Source of the DNA: Reichenbachiella sp. 5M10
GTDB taxonomy: Bacteria > Bacteroidota > Bacteroidia > Cytophagales > Cyclobacteriaceae
Direction of reading: 5' to 3'
DNA: 64,000 bases
Assembly (NCBI RefSeq): GCF_002742335.1
Contig: NZ_MDGR01000007.1
Span: 2,980,501 to 3,044,500 of the forward strand
The position numbers were made by a program, and so were the translations under genes. Shown here piece by piece: positions 26,213 through 33,705 of the stretch. The stretch's first letter is position 1; each line of letters starts with the position of its first letter. The notes beneath the pieces are model-generated. The model had not been told where the DNA came from, ran no database searches, and saw only the letters and a program-made list of their open reading frames with translations.

Positions 26213-27177
26213 GCTGCAAGCTGGTTGCCGAACTATTTCATCTCAATAGTAAGCAACTCGAACACCAATATGTCTTCTATTTGAGCAATTTCATGCAATG
26301 GCCTCAACGGGAGCACGCCTCTGATTGGATATTGTTCCCCGAAAACATGGGCACTCATTTAAGTATTGATGAGACTGCTCTCTCACAAGGAGAGCTTTAT
26401 ACAATTGTGACCAATAAAGCAGCAAAAGGAAGGAAAGGTAGCTTAGTTGCTTTGGTCAAAGGAACTGATAGTGAGCAAGTAAACGCGGTATTGAAGCAAG
26501 TTGACAGTACTTTAAGGCGCAAAGTCCAAGAAGTCACACTGGATATGGCTGCTAGCATGGAAAAAATAGTTAGACGCAGCTTTCCAAAAGCCCAGTTAGT
26601 AACAGACCGCTTTCATGTTCAAAAATTGGCCTATGATGCGGTACAAGAAATGCGCATTGCTTACAGATGGGAAGCCATCGATCAGGAAAATAAAGAAATT
26701 GAATTGAGTCGTGAAGCAGGTAAGTCTTATGTTGCCCATCGACTCGAAAATGGCGATACAGAGAAGCAACTTTTGGCTAGAAGCAGGTACTTGCTTTTCA
26801 AAAGCGAACACAACTGGACTGTCTCACAAGTCCACCGTGCAGAGATACTCTTCAAACACTATCCTTCACTGGAAAAAGCCTACAAACTCTCAAGAGAACT
26901 CGCTTACATTTATCAAAGTAGCAAGGTCAAAGGAGTTGCATTTACTCGTTTGGCTCAATGGTATGACAAGGTAGAAAAGGCAGGCTTCAAGTCCTTCAAC
27001 ACAGTGGCCAGAACAATACAAAACCACTATCAGAGTATTCTCAATTTCTTTGATCATCGAAGTACCAATGCGTCAGCAGAATCTTTCAATGCCAAGATCA
27101 AGGCCTTTAGATCTCAATTCAGAGGTGTTCAAAACGTAGAATTTTTCCTCTACAGACTATCTAAAATTTATGCGTGA
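26128..27177 (+). CDS. ISL3-family transposase (DDE)
   Basis: A 349-codon frame in the -1 phase relative to the first IS frame. True translation probably enters from upstream through the frameshift at 26176-26182, so the first 20 codons may not be used. The catalytic set is visible: D in LSIDETAL near 79, D in VTLDMAASM near 139, the family motif DRFHVQKL near 163, and E in NASAESFNAKIK near 317. It appears intact and probably active. The stop codon lies 10 bp before the right inverted repeat. Confidence 0.88.
   Translation: MENGSNRYADDRGIRAFFKTELLDSKPISCKLVAELFHLNSKQLEHQYVFYLSNFMQWPQREHASDWILFPENMGTHLSIDETALSQGELYTIVTNKAAKGRKGSLVALVKGTDSEQVNAVLKQVDSTLRRKVQEVTLDMAASMEKIVRRSFPKAQLVTDRFHVQKLAYDAVQEMRIAYRWEAIDQENKEIELSREAGKSYVAHRLENGDTEKQLLARSRYLLFKSEHNWTVSQVHRAEILFKHYPSLEKAYKLSRELAYIYQSSKVKGVAFTRLAQWYDKVEKAGFKSFNTVARTIQNHYQSILNFFDHRSTNASAESFNAKIKAFRSQFRGVQNVEFFLYRLSKIYA
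26176..26182 (+). promoter_or_regulatory. -1 ribosomal frameshift heptamer in the IS
   Basis: T TTT TTA in the phase of the first frame (codons CTT-TTT-TTA), followed by AAA. A one-base backward slip puts the ribosome exactly in the transposase frame. The heptamer type is a classic slippery sequence. A stimulatory structure downstream was not worked out. Confidence 0.65.
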
Positions 27178-27187
27178 TTTTTTCAAT

Positions 27188-27218
27188 CCCCCAAGTTTAC
27201 AGACTGATCCGTTTTGAA
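27188..27218 (+). repeat. IS right inverted repeat plus target duplication
   Basis: CCCCCAAGTTTACAGACTGA and onward to 27210 is the inverted copy of the left end. GTTTTGAA at 27211-27218 is the duplicated target. Confidence 0.86.
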
Positions 27219-27256
27219 CATTGAATCGTTGAATAACGAAGTGATCCATCATCTCT

Positions 27257-27315
27257 CCCCCAGAAATACAGACTGATCCTGATTTTTTCAATCCCCCAAG
27301 TTTACAGACTGATCC
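27257..27315. repeat. Remnant IS ends next to the complete IS
   Basis: 27257-27279 is an exact 23-bp reverse-orientation copy of the left inverted repeat. It is followed directly by 27280-27315, an exact 36-bp copy of 27175-27210 (the last 36 bp of the IS, including the transposase stop). No coding DNA lies between them. They are leftovers of one or more earlier copies or rearrangements. Confidence 0.8.
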
Positions 27316-27383
27316 TTCATTTACAACCATCACCTAATAAATTGAACGAAATTAACTTGAGCTATAACTTGCGTAAAACGAAA

Positions 27384-27416
27384 AAAGCCTTGCAAATCGT
27401 TGATTTACAAGGCTTT
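27384..27416 (-). terminator. Terminator of tRNA-Leu(CAA)
   Basis: AAAGCCTTGCAAATC and GATTTACAAGGCTTT pair at 14 of 15 positions with a 3-nt loop. On the minus strand the stem runs into a T-tract. It lies 13 bp after the tRNA 3' end. Confidence 0.75.
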
Positions 27417-27429
27417 AATCATTAAAAAG

Positions 27430-27511
27430 TACCCAGGGCCGGAATCGAACCGGCACGACCTAAGCCATTGGTGTTTGAGACCAACGCGTCTACCAATTCC
27501 GCCACCTGGGC
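27430..27511 (-). tRNA. tRNA-Leu (anticodon CAA)
   Basis: The 82-nt class II tRNA has acceptor GCCCAGG pairing with CCTGGGT (first pair G-T) and discriminator A. The anticodon arm is TTGGT-CTCAAAC-ACCAA with anticodon CAA, followed by a variable arm, and the T-arm has GGTTCGATTCC. CCA is not encoded. It reads TTG codons. Confidence 0.95.
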
Positions 27512-27625
27512 ATATTATCTGCGATTCTATAACTACAAAATCTTGCGGAATGGCCCGCTCTCTTTCAAACGGGACGCAAACATATTTAAAGTTTTTTATT
27601 CAAACAATACTGAAATGAAATTCAT

Positions 27626-27916
27626 CTAAAATATTTTTCTTTGGAAAGATCTAGCCGTGGGCTTGTCGATTAACAATAACTTGATCGCTGGCCATACTTG
27701 ACCAAACAACTCCGAACGACGGTAGCGATTGAGAGCATTCTCATCTTCCCAATGACTGTGCGTCACAAACACTCCTGGCTCGCTCTCATCCTCCAAAATC
27801 TCTAAAAACGAGCACCCTTCTGCTCCTCCAATCTCTATCCGGTACGTTGCAATCAACGCCAAGAAATCATCCACACGATCCGGGGCAATTTTCAATGTCA
27901 CCAACCGTACAATCAT
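27626..27916 (-). CDS. Antibiotic biosynthesis monooxygenase (ABM)-fold protein
   Basis: A 96-residue single ABM domain: beta-strand VRLVTLKIAPDRVDDFLALI, the central GCSFLEIL strand, and HSHWEDENALNRYRRS (about 54-69), whose Trp and aromatic residues line the pocket. Family members are small cofactor-free quinol or polyketide oxygenases, or haem-handling proteins. The substrate is unknown here. It overlaps the end of the SAM-hydrolase gene in an ATGA, so the two are co-translated. Confidence 0.82.
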   Translation of the reverse strand: MIVRLVTLKIAPDRVDDFLALIATYRIEIGGAEGCSFLEILEDESEPGVFVTHSHWEDENALNRYRRSELFGQVWPAIKLLLIDKPTARSFQRKIF

Positions 27917-28695
27917 ATCTGAAAATCTATAAACACCTGATCATTGACCAAAAGCCCGAGTAGCTCTGCACCGTGACCTTGCAAAATCCCGATCTGCAAG
28001 CGTCCCATCGAATCGAACAACACAAAACACTCCCCAGGGCCGACCTCAAAAAAACTCTGGTTGATACGGGTTATTTTCTCTCTCCTAAAATTCACTACAA
28101 AAGGACATTCTTTATTGATCCGTAAAATAGCCTCAAAATCTTCCCGAAGAATATTGGTAACTAAATTCCCATAATGGTCGATTCGCACGATATTACCAGC
28201 AATCTGTTGTTTGGTAGCCTTGGCACGCGTAGGCATAAAGAGGTTGATATCCTCCAGCGGCACCCCGAGCGTATGAAACTCAGCCCCACTGGCTAACTTT
28301 CCCGCTATTGGCCCATAGATATCTCTTGCTGCAAAGACCGTCTGGATCGGACTTTCACTATTGACATCCATGATAGCCATAGGCATTTGTTCACTCAGCA
28401 ATGAAAATATCCCAGAATCATCTCCAACAAAATAGTGTCCTTCCAAAAAAACCACCACATTCTTAGCTTGTTTCGAGTTGCTGTTGGACACCCCGATCAG
28501 ATGCACCGTCCCTATCGGAAAATCCCGAAAAACAGAGGCCAACAAATGTGCAGCATGGCCAACATCTCCTACTTGAATCTGGTGCGAAATATCAACAATG
28601 ATAATTTGAGGATTCTCCCTTAACACACTCGCCTTCACTGCTGCCACGTAATGATCCGAAAGCCCGAAATCAGAAAGAAAAGTTACGATGGCCAT
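27913..28695 (-). CDS. SAM hydrolase (S-adenosyl-L-methionine hydroxide adenosyltransferase, DUF62)
   Basis: A 260-residue member of the family that splits S-adenosylmethionine into adenosine and methionine, related to fluorinase and chlorinase. Signatures: FLSDFGLSDHYVAAVKAS (about 6-23, Asp binding the ribose), VDISHQIQVGDV near 35, the conserved VGDDSGIFSLL near 76, and IVRIDHYGNLVTNI near 168. The short length without a halogenase insert fits the hydrolase. It is the first gene of a two-gene unit with the ABM protein and is divergent from phoH. Confidence 0.9.
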   Translation of the reverse strand: MAIVTFLSDFGLSDHYVAAVKASVLRENPQIIIVDISHQIQVGDVGHAAHLLASVFRDFPIGTVHLIGVSNSNSKQAKNVVVFLEGHYFVGDDSGIFSLLSEQMPMAIMDVNSESPIQTVFAARDIYGPIAGKLASGAEFHTLGVPLEDINLFMPTRAKATKQQIAGNIVRIDHYGNLVTNILREDFEAILRINKECPFVVNFRREKITRINQSFFEVGPGECFVLFDSMGRLQIGILQGHGAELLGLLVNDQVFIDFQI

Positions 28696-28722
28696 AGATG
28701 CTATTGGGAAAAAATCATTTAA

Positions 28723-28736
28723 TTTGTCTAGACAAA
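28723..28736. promoter_or_regulatory. Perfect 14-bp palindrome between SAM hydrolase and phoH
   Basis: TTTGTCTAGACAAA in the 73-bp divergent gap. It could be an operator for either gene. I see only this one copy. Confidence 0.35.
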
Positions 28737-28768
28737 AATATAAATTGACTGCAAATTAGGTATTTCAT

Positions 28769-29713
28769 TTGGTAGAAAAAATAATAACCCTCGAGAACAT
28801 TCCATTGACCGAATTCCTCGGCATAGAGAATGAAAACATTGAAGAATTAGCAGCTGCTTTTCCTAAGTCAAAGATCATTTCTAGAGGCAATGAAATCACC
28901 ATTCAAGGTGCCGCACCAGAGATCATCAAGATCAATGAAATACTCAACTCTTTGGTAGATCACTACCACAAATTTGGCAAGATCACAAAGACCAACATCA
29001 CCTCCTTCATCAACAGTGAAACGAATGTATTCGGAGAGGATGAGAGTGATGTTTTGGTGTTTGGCACACGTGGCATCAAGATCGCTCCTAAGTCTCAAAA
29101 CCAAAAAAAGCTGGTCCTAAGCTCGAGAAAGAATGATATCGTATTTGCTATCGGGCCTGCGGGTACAGGCAAAACCTATATCTCGGTCGCTATGGCCGTC
29201 AAAGCTCTCAAGGATCGACAAGTCAAAAAAATCATTATCACCCGACCTGCTGTAGAAGCAGGCGAAAACCTCGGCTTTTTACCAGGAGATCTGAAAGAAA
29301 AAATCGACCCTTACCTCCGGCCTATTTATGACGCCCTCCATGACATGGTTCCTTCCGAAAAACTACGCTACTACATGGAGAATGGTGTCATCGAAATCGC
29401 GCCATTGGCCTACATGAGAGGACGTACACTCAACCATGCTTTCATCCTACTCGACGAAGCTCAAAACACCACGCCGATGCAGATCAAAATGTTCCTTACA
29501 CGGATGGGACCTTCCTCCAAAGTAATCATCACCGGTGACATGTCACAAGTAGACCTCCCTTCGAAACAAAAATCTGGTCTACGAGAAGCCATCGACATCC
29601 TCAAAGACGTGAAGGGTATCGGGTTCATCACCTTGGATGGCAAAGACGTTGTCCGACACGAACTCGTCAAATCCATCATCGAAGCATATGACAAATCTGA
29701 AATAAAGGCATAG
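28769..29713 (+). CDS. phoH: PhoH-family ATPase
   Basis: A 314-residue PhoH-like P-loop protein. An N-terminal KH-like region (about 1-95) is followed by the ATPase core with Walker A GPAGTGKTYIS near 129 and Walker B FILLDEAQNTTP near 229. Such proteins are RNA-linked ATPases, sometimes paired with YbeY. No in-frame ATG lies near the conserved start, so translation probably begins at the TTG at 28769 (MVEKIITLENIPL). It lies upstream of comEC in the same direction with a 47-bp gap. Confidence 0.93.
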   Translation: MVEKIITLENIPLTEFLGIENENIEELAAAFPKSKIISRGNEITIQGAAPEIIKINEILNSLVDHYHKFGKITKTNITSFINSETNVFGEDESDVLVFGTRGIKIAPKSQNQKKLVLSSRKNDIVFAIGPAGTGKTYISVAMAVKALKDRQVKKIIITRPAVEAGENLGFLPGDLKEKIDPYLRPIYDALHDMVPSEKLRYYMENGVIEIAPLAYMRGRTLNHAFILLDEAQNTTPMQIKMFLTRMGPSSKVIITGDMSQVDLPSKQKSGLREAIDILKDVKGIGFITLDGKDVVRHELVKSIIEAYDKSEIKA

Positions 29714-29760
29714 TCTTTCAACTATTTTTCGTATTTTAACTCCAGCAGCATTTCATCGTC

Positions 29761-31848
29761 ATGAAACTGTTCGCTTGGTCCCCCATTCCGTTTGTCCGAA
29801 TCTGCCTCTTTTGGATCGCAGGTCTGCTACTCGCTTCTCAAGTCCCACTCCTACTTGAATCCAATCACCTCCTCTGTATCGTTGTTGGACTGTTTATTTT
29901 GTTTGCCTTCATTTACCGCTTCACACCATCAAGCCACCCGCTTGTAGGTCATGGATTACTGCTATTGATCCTCGGGATGGGAATCATTCGGTTTTGGCAA
30001 TACAACGTGCCCTTGACGGAAAAAAGCACTTCCCAGTTTTCAGAAACACGCCAATACACTGCCCTCATCCAATCCTATCCGATTCGCAAAGAAAAATACG
30101 ACATTTACCAGGTAGAAAGTCGCTCCCTACTAACCGACACTTCCTTGGTCTCTCAACGCGAAATGGTACAACTCTACGTCAAGCGGGACTCACTACCCAG
30201 TATGCAACTAAACTATGGTGACTTGGTACTGATCTCTGGATCACCTTTTCGGATCTCTCCACCCAACAACCCCTACGAGTTTGATTATGCACACTACATG
30301 GCACTACAGTGTATTCATTTCCAACAGTTTGTAGACCTAAAAGACCTGCGCACCCTACGGACTCATCAAGGCCACACTCTACTGACTGCAGTCTACCGTC
30401 TTAGGACTTATTTCGAACAGCTAATCACCCATTCGGTCATAGAGCACGAAGAACAAGGCATTGCACTGGCCCTACTTCTGGGCATCAAAGACCGCTTGAA
30501 CGGAGAGACTAAGTCCGCCTACTCTGCAGTAGGAGCGATGCATGTCCTTGCTGTATCCGGGTTACATGTAGGAGTGATCCATTTTCTTGTTTTACTACTA
30601 TTTCGACCGATCCAATCGGCCGTATTCAAAAAAAGCATCTTGCCTGCCGTCAGCATAGCCGTGCTGTGGCTCTATGCACTTCTCACAGGATTCTCTCCTT
30701 CAATCCTTCGAGCTGTCACGATGTTTAGTCTAATCATCTTTGGCAAAGCCCTAGACCGTGACAGCAACATCTACAACTCTATCGCTGTATCCGCTTTCAT
30801 CCTATTGGTCGCTAATCCGAACCAAATATTCTCTGTAGGGTTTCAATTATCCTACCTCGCAGTGATTGGCATCCTGTACATTTACAACAAAATCTACCCT
30901 CTATGGTCATCAAGGTATTGGCTATGGGACAAAGTCTGGACACTCACCTCGGTATCCATCGCTGCACAAATCGCCACCGCTCCGATTAGTATCTATTATT
31001 TCCATCAATTCCCCAACTACTTTTTGGTTTCCAATATCTTCGTGATCCCGGCCGCTTTTTTGATCATGAGCGAAGGGATCCTACTCTTCGTAGTGCAAAG
31101 CACCTTCCCCTCCGCTTGGCCTGGAGCTCTCATCGAACACACCATATGGGGTCTCAATTGGGTCGTAAACCGGATCTATTGGCTCCCAGGCAGTCTGAAA
31201 GAATGGCTGTATCTCACTGGCTGGCAAACCGTACTCTGCTATGCTACCATCGTCTGCATATTTCTGGGGTTAGAAACCAGAAAATTCAAAGCCATCGTCG
31301 TATTGTCTGTCTTCTTATGCACACTCTCTCTGCTAGGCTGCTCTCAATTGTATCAACAAGCTCATCGTCACGAGATCCTACTCTATCATACACGTCAAAA
31401 CCGCCTAGTAGACCGAATCAATGGTCTTCATGTACGAGCCTTTGCGCTAGACACGATCCGTGATCAGTCCTTAGCGTCCTACCAAATCAACCCAAACCGA
31501 CTTGCTTCACACCTCCCCCCACTAAGAGAGCCATCCCTCATCAGACAAACCCTGCATCAGATCGACTCAGGTATCTACGCTCAGGTATGGGGCAGCAAGC
31601 ATTTCCTTTTTCTCACCAAAGGGTATGAGCCTAGTCACATCCATAAAAAACTCACTTGTGACTACCTCATACTCGAAGAAAACGCCTGCTACTCCATCGA
31701 GAGCCTGATGGAGTATATCGAGTTTGACACAGTCATCCTCTCCAATACCAACAGTAAAATAAATTTGATAAACTTAGAAAATGAAGCCGAGCACTTAGAG
31801 GTATCGTACCATTCTATGAGTCAAAGTGCTTGTCGAATTAAGATATAA
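29761..31848 (+). CDS. comEC: ComEC/Rec2 family DNA-uptake channel protein
   Basis: A 695-residue inner-membrane protein. Several N-terminal helices enclose a DUF4131 domain (about 1-200). The competence domain follows from about 230 with SGLHVGVIHFLVLLLF near 268 and many further helices. The last 190 residues lack a metallo-beta-lactamase HxHxDH motif, as in many Bacteroidota versions. In transformable bacteria this protein carries single-stranded DNA across the inner membrane. No other competence gene is nearby, so transformation ability is not shown. Its end overlaps the convergent TerB-like gene by 11 bp. Confidence 0.9.
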   Translation: MKLFAWSPIPFVRICLFWIAGLLLASQVPLLLESNHLLCIVVGLFILFAFIYRFTPSSHPLVGHGLLLLILGMGIIRFWQYNVPLTEKSTSQFSETRQYTALIQSYPIRKEKYDIYQVESRSLLTDTSLVSQREMVQLYVKRDSLPSMQLNYGDLVLISGSPFRISPPNNPYEFDYAHYMALQCIHFQQFVDLKDLRTLRTHQGHTLLTAVYRLRTYFEQLITHSVIEHEEQGIALALLLGIKDRLNGETKSAYSAVGAMHVLAVSGLHVGVIHFLVLLLFRPIQSAVFKKSILPAVSIAVLWLYALLTGFSPSILRAVTMFSLIIFGKALDRDSNIYNSIAVSAFILLVANPNQIFSVGFQLSYLAVIGILYIYNKIYPLWSSRYWLWDKVWTLTSVSIAAQIATAPISIYYFHQFPNYFLVSNIFVIPAAFLIMSEGILLFVVQSTFPSAWPGALIEHTIWGLNWVVNRIYWLPGSLKEWLYLTGWQTVLCYATIVCIFLGLETRKFKAIVVLSVFLCTLSLLGCSQLYQQAHRHEILLYHTRQNRLVDRINGLHVRAFALDTIRDQSLASYQINPNRLASHLPPLREPSLIRQTLHQIDSGIYAQVWGSKHFLFLTKGYEPSHIHKKLTCDYLILEENACYSIESLMEYIEFDTVILSNTNSKINLINLENEAEHLEVSYHSMSQSACRIKI

Positions 31849-32233
31849 GGTACTTTTGGATGTGCTTTTTCAAAGAATCTTTGTCTGCACACAAGTCTGG
31901 GTCTGCATAGATTTTGAGCATAAGCTCGAACAGTACGTTTTCGTCATACCCCAACTTGGCAGCCATTTTCGCACAATACTTGATTTCTTCGTTGTACAAT
32001 TTTCCATCGATCTTCATCAATTGCACTACCGAATAAATCATCTCGTATTTTTCATCATCGCTCACATGACTGAAATCGTCAGAAGTAAACTCCATCTCAT
32101 AACAATCCATGATTTCGCGCTCTGTCATGCCATTAGCTATCCCCACCTCCCTGATGAGATCTATCTCTTCTTGTACCACTACGCCATCTATTTTAGCGAG
32201 CTGTATGAGGATGTTGAGGTGAATGTTTGACAT
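31838..32233 (-). CDS. TerB-like all-helical protein
   Basis: A 131-residue protein. I use the ATG at 32233 (MSNIHLNILIQL), since a frame to 32269 only adds 12 unlikely residues. The two related helical halves (IDGVVVQEEIDLI and KIDGKLYNEEIKYCAKMA) are the TerB hallmark: each has a D-G-x-hydrophobic-x-x-E-E motif that can bind a metal. TerB relatives are linked to tellurite resistance and stress. No other ter gene is present, so the function stays open. Confidence 0.8.
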   Translation of the reverse strand: MSNIHLNILIQLAKIDGVVVQEEIDLIREVGIANGMTEREIMDCYEMEFTSDDFSHVSDDEKYEMIYSVVQLMKIDGKLYNEEIKYCAKMAAKLGYDENVLFELMLKIYADPDLCADKDSLKKHIQKYLIS

Positions 32234-32300
32234 GATCTGATTTTTATGCTTCCTCACAAATATAACCAATCAAGTGAAAAGCTTTATATTAAGCGCACAA

Positions 32301-32891
32301 ATGAATTATCTCGCACATATCTTCCTTTCATTTGGAGACGAAAAAGTCGCCATAGGCAACGTCATAGCTGATTTTGTCAAAGGAAAAAAACTGAACAATT
32401 ACGAGACCGACATCCGCAAAGGCATACTGATACACAGAGAGATAGACTCTTTTACCGACCAGCATTCGCTTGTACGCCAGGGCAAAAGAAGGCTATCTGC
32501 ATACCGCCATTATTCGGGAGTCATCATGGACATGTACTATGATCATCTGCTCGCCAAAAACTGGAGTAAATACTCTGACGAGCCTCTACAAGAATTTACC
32601 TCTAGGTACTACCGTTTGTTTTCGGATCATCGAGAACTGATCCCGGACAAAGCCAACTACCTACTCTACCACATGTCACGAGGCGACTGGTTGTACAACT
32701 ACCAATTCGAAGAAGGGCTACACGCGGCATTAAGTGGAATGGCCAAACGCACGCCCTACGAGTCTGGCATGGAACATGCCATCACCGAACTCAAACGTGA
32801 CATGGATGTATTGGAAGAAGAATTTGCTGTATTTTTCGACGAAATTATCCATCATATCCATATTTTTACCGCTCAATTAGAAGCGGAATGA
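32301..32891 (+). CDS. acpH: Acyl carrier protein phosphodiesterase (AcpH-like)
   Basis: A 196-residue protein of the DUF479 family, HD-like in fold, that removes 4'-phosphopantetheine from acyl carrier protein. I choose the ATG at 32301 (MNYLAHIFLSFGDE), where the family starts. Conserved elements: NVIADFVKG near 19-27, KGILIHREIDSFTD near 38-51, and MDMYYDHLLAKNW near 74-86, with His/Asp metal ligands. It heads a chain of three genes joined by ATGA overlaps, ending with the fluoride channel. Confidence 0.88.
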   Translation: MNYLAHIFLSFGDEKVAIGNVIADFVKGKKLNNYETDIRKGILIHREIDSFTDQHSLVRQGKRRLSAYRHYSGVIMDMYYDHLLAKNWSKYSDEPLQEFTSRYYRLFSDHRELIPDKANYLLYHMSRGDWLYNYQFEEGLHAALSGMAKRTPYESGMEHAITELKRDMDVLEEEFAVFFDEIIHHIHIFTAQLEAE

Positions 32892-33325
32892 TCATATCAA
32901 AACCCAAAACCAATACGCTCATCTCTATTTCCATTTTCCTTGCCATAGCCTTTGGGCTATTGCTCTATGGCATTCTTAGTATCGAAGAAGCCGAAAGCAA
33001 AATGGCTTGGTACATCTTGATCTACACTTCTGGTCCTATCGGGATCGTAGTACTCATCAAAGTCCTCACCGGTCTAAAAACCATGCGAATCAGCAAGGAG
33101 AAGTTCGACCTTCATATACCCTTCCAATTGAAACGGATCAAGTTCGACTCCAAAGACATTGAAAAATGGAGCTACAGCACAATCAAAACTTACGGTGGTC
33201 AATACGAGGAAGTGATCTGGCGTCTTAAATCCGGCAAGCAGTTTGGCTTGAGCAAACAAGAAAATACCGAGTTTGAAAAAGTCCTCCGCTACATGAAAAG
33301 GAAACTCAAAAAACTGGAAGAATGA
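32888..33325 (+). CDS. Two-helix membrane protein of unknown function
   Basis: A 145-residue protein with helices near 11-28 (LISISIFLAIAFGLLLYG) and 40-62, then a 70-residue cytoplasmic beta-rich domain (DLHIPFQLKRIKFDSKDIEK, KSGKQFGLSKQE) that resembles a small PH-like fold. It overlaps both neighbours in ATGA junctions (acpH before, crcB after), so the three form one translationally coupled unit. Function unknown. Confidence 0.7.
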   Translation: MIISKPKTNTLISISIFLAIAFGLLLYGILSIEEAESKMAWYILIYTSGPIGIVVLIKVLTGLKTMRISKEKFDLHIPFQLKRIKFDSKDIEKWSYSTIKTYGGQYEEVIWRLKSGKQFGLSKQENTEFEKVLRYMKRKLKKLEE

Positions 33326-33696
33326 TCAAATCCGCACTTTTCGTGGGACTAGGAGGATTCATGGGCAGCATATGCCGCTTCTTGATCGTCTATGTAGTCA
33401 CACGATGGATCCCTGGATTTACCTCTTCCGGCACCCTTGCTGTCAATCTTTTGGGTTGCTTTGCTTTAGGGATGCTGGTGCACTTCTCCACCAAACTTGG
33501 TCAGGATTACTTTCTTTTTCTCACGGCTGGGTTCTGCGGTGGCTTCACTACTTTCTCTACCTTTGGAATCGAAAACCTCAACCTCCTCCTCAATCAAAAC
33601 TACAGCACTGCACTCCTTTACATGGGAGGTAGCTTACTCTTTGGTATCCTAGCCGCCTGGATGGGCTGGCACTTTGGTAGATTATTCATTGCATAA
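33322..33696 (+). CDS. crcB: Fluoride channel Fluc/CrcB
   Basis: A 124-residue protein with four membrane helices that dimerises head to tail into a fluoride-export channel. Family motifs: GGFMGSICRFLIVY near 11-24, the sodium/turn motif GTLAVNLLGCFALG near 38-51, and GFCGGFTTFSTFGIE near 71-85 with the phenylalanines that line the fluoride path. It is the last gene of the acpH unit. I looked for a fluoride riboswitch upstream and found no sign, since the gene overlaps its predecessor. Confidence 0.95.
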   Translation: MIKSALFVGLGGFMGSICRFLIVYVVTRWIPGFTSSGTLAVNLLGCFALGMLVHFSTKLGQDYFLFLTAGFCGGFTTFSTFGIENLNLLLNQNYSTALLYMGGSLLFGILAAWMGWHFGRLFIA

Positions 33697-33705
33697 ACTC
33701 AAACT

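Larger units (their letters stand above)
25793..27210 (+). mobile_element. Complete ISL3-superfamily insertion sequence (ISAon1-like group)
   Basis: A 1,418-bp element with terminal inverted repeats (23 bp, 19 identical; both begin GGATCAGTCTGTA and carry GGGGG at 19-23) and an 8-bp target duplication GTTTTGAA on both sides (25785-25792 and 27211-27218). It encodes two overlapping frames joined by a likely -1 frameshift. The DRFHV motif and 8-bp duplication fit the ISL3 superfamily. The two-frame layout resembles the ISAon1 group of Bacteroidota. It inserted into a stretch related to a repeat also found at 55.8 kb, and breaks no gene. Confidence 0.9.

Noticed and set aside
32888-33321. Fluoride riboswitch in front of crcB
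   Set aside because: The gene overlaps its predecessor and no riboswitch-like fold was seen upstream of the acpH unit.
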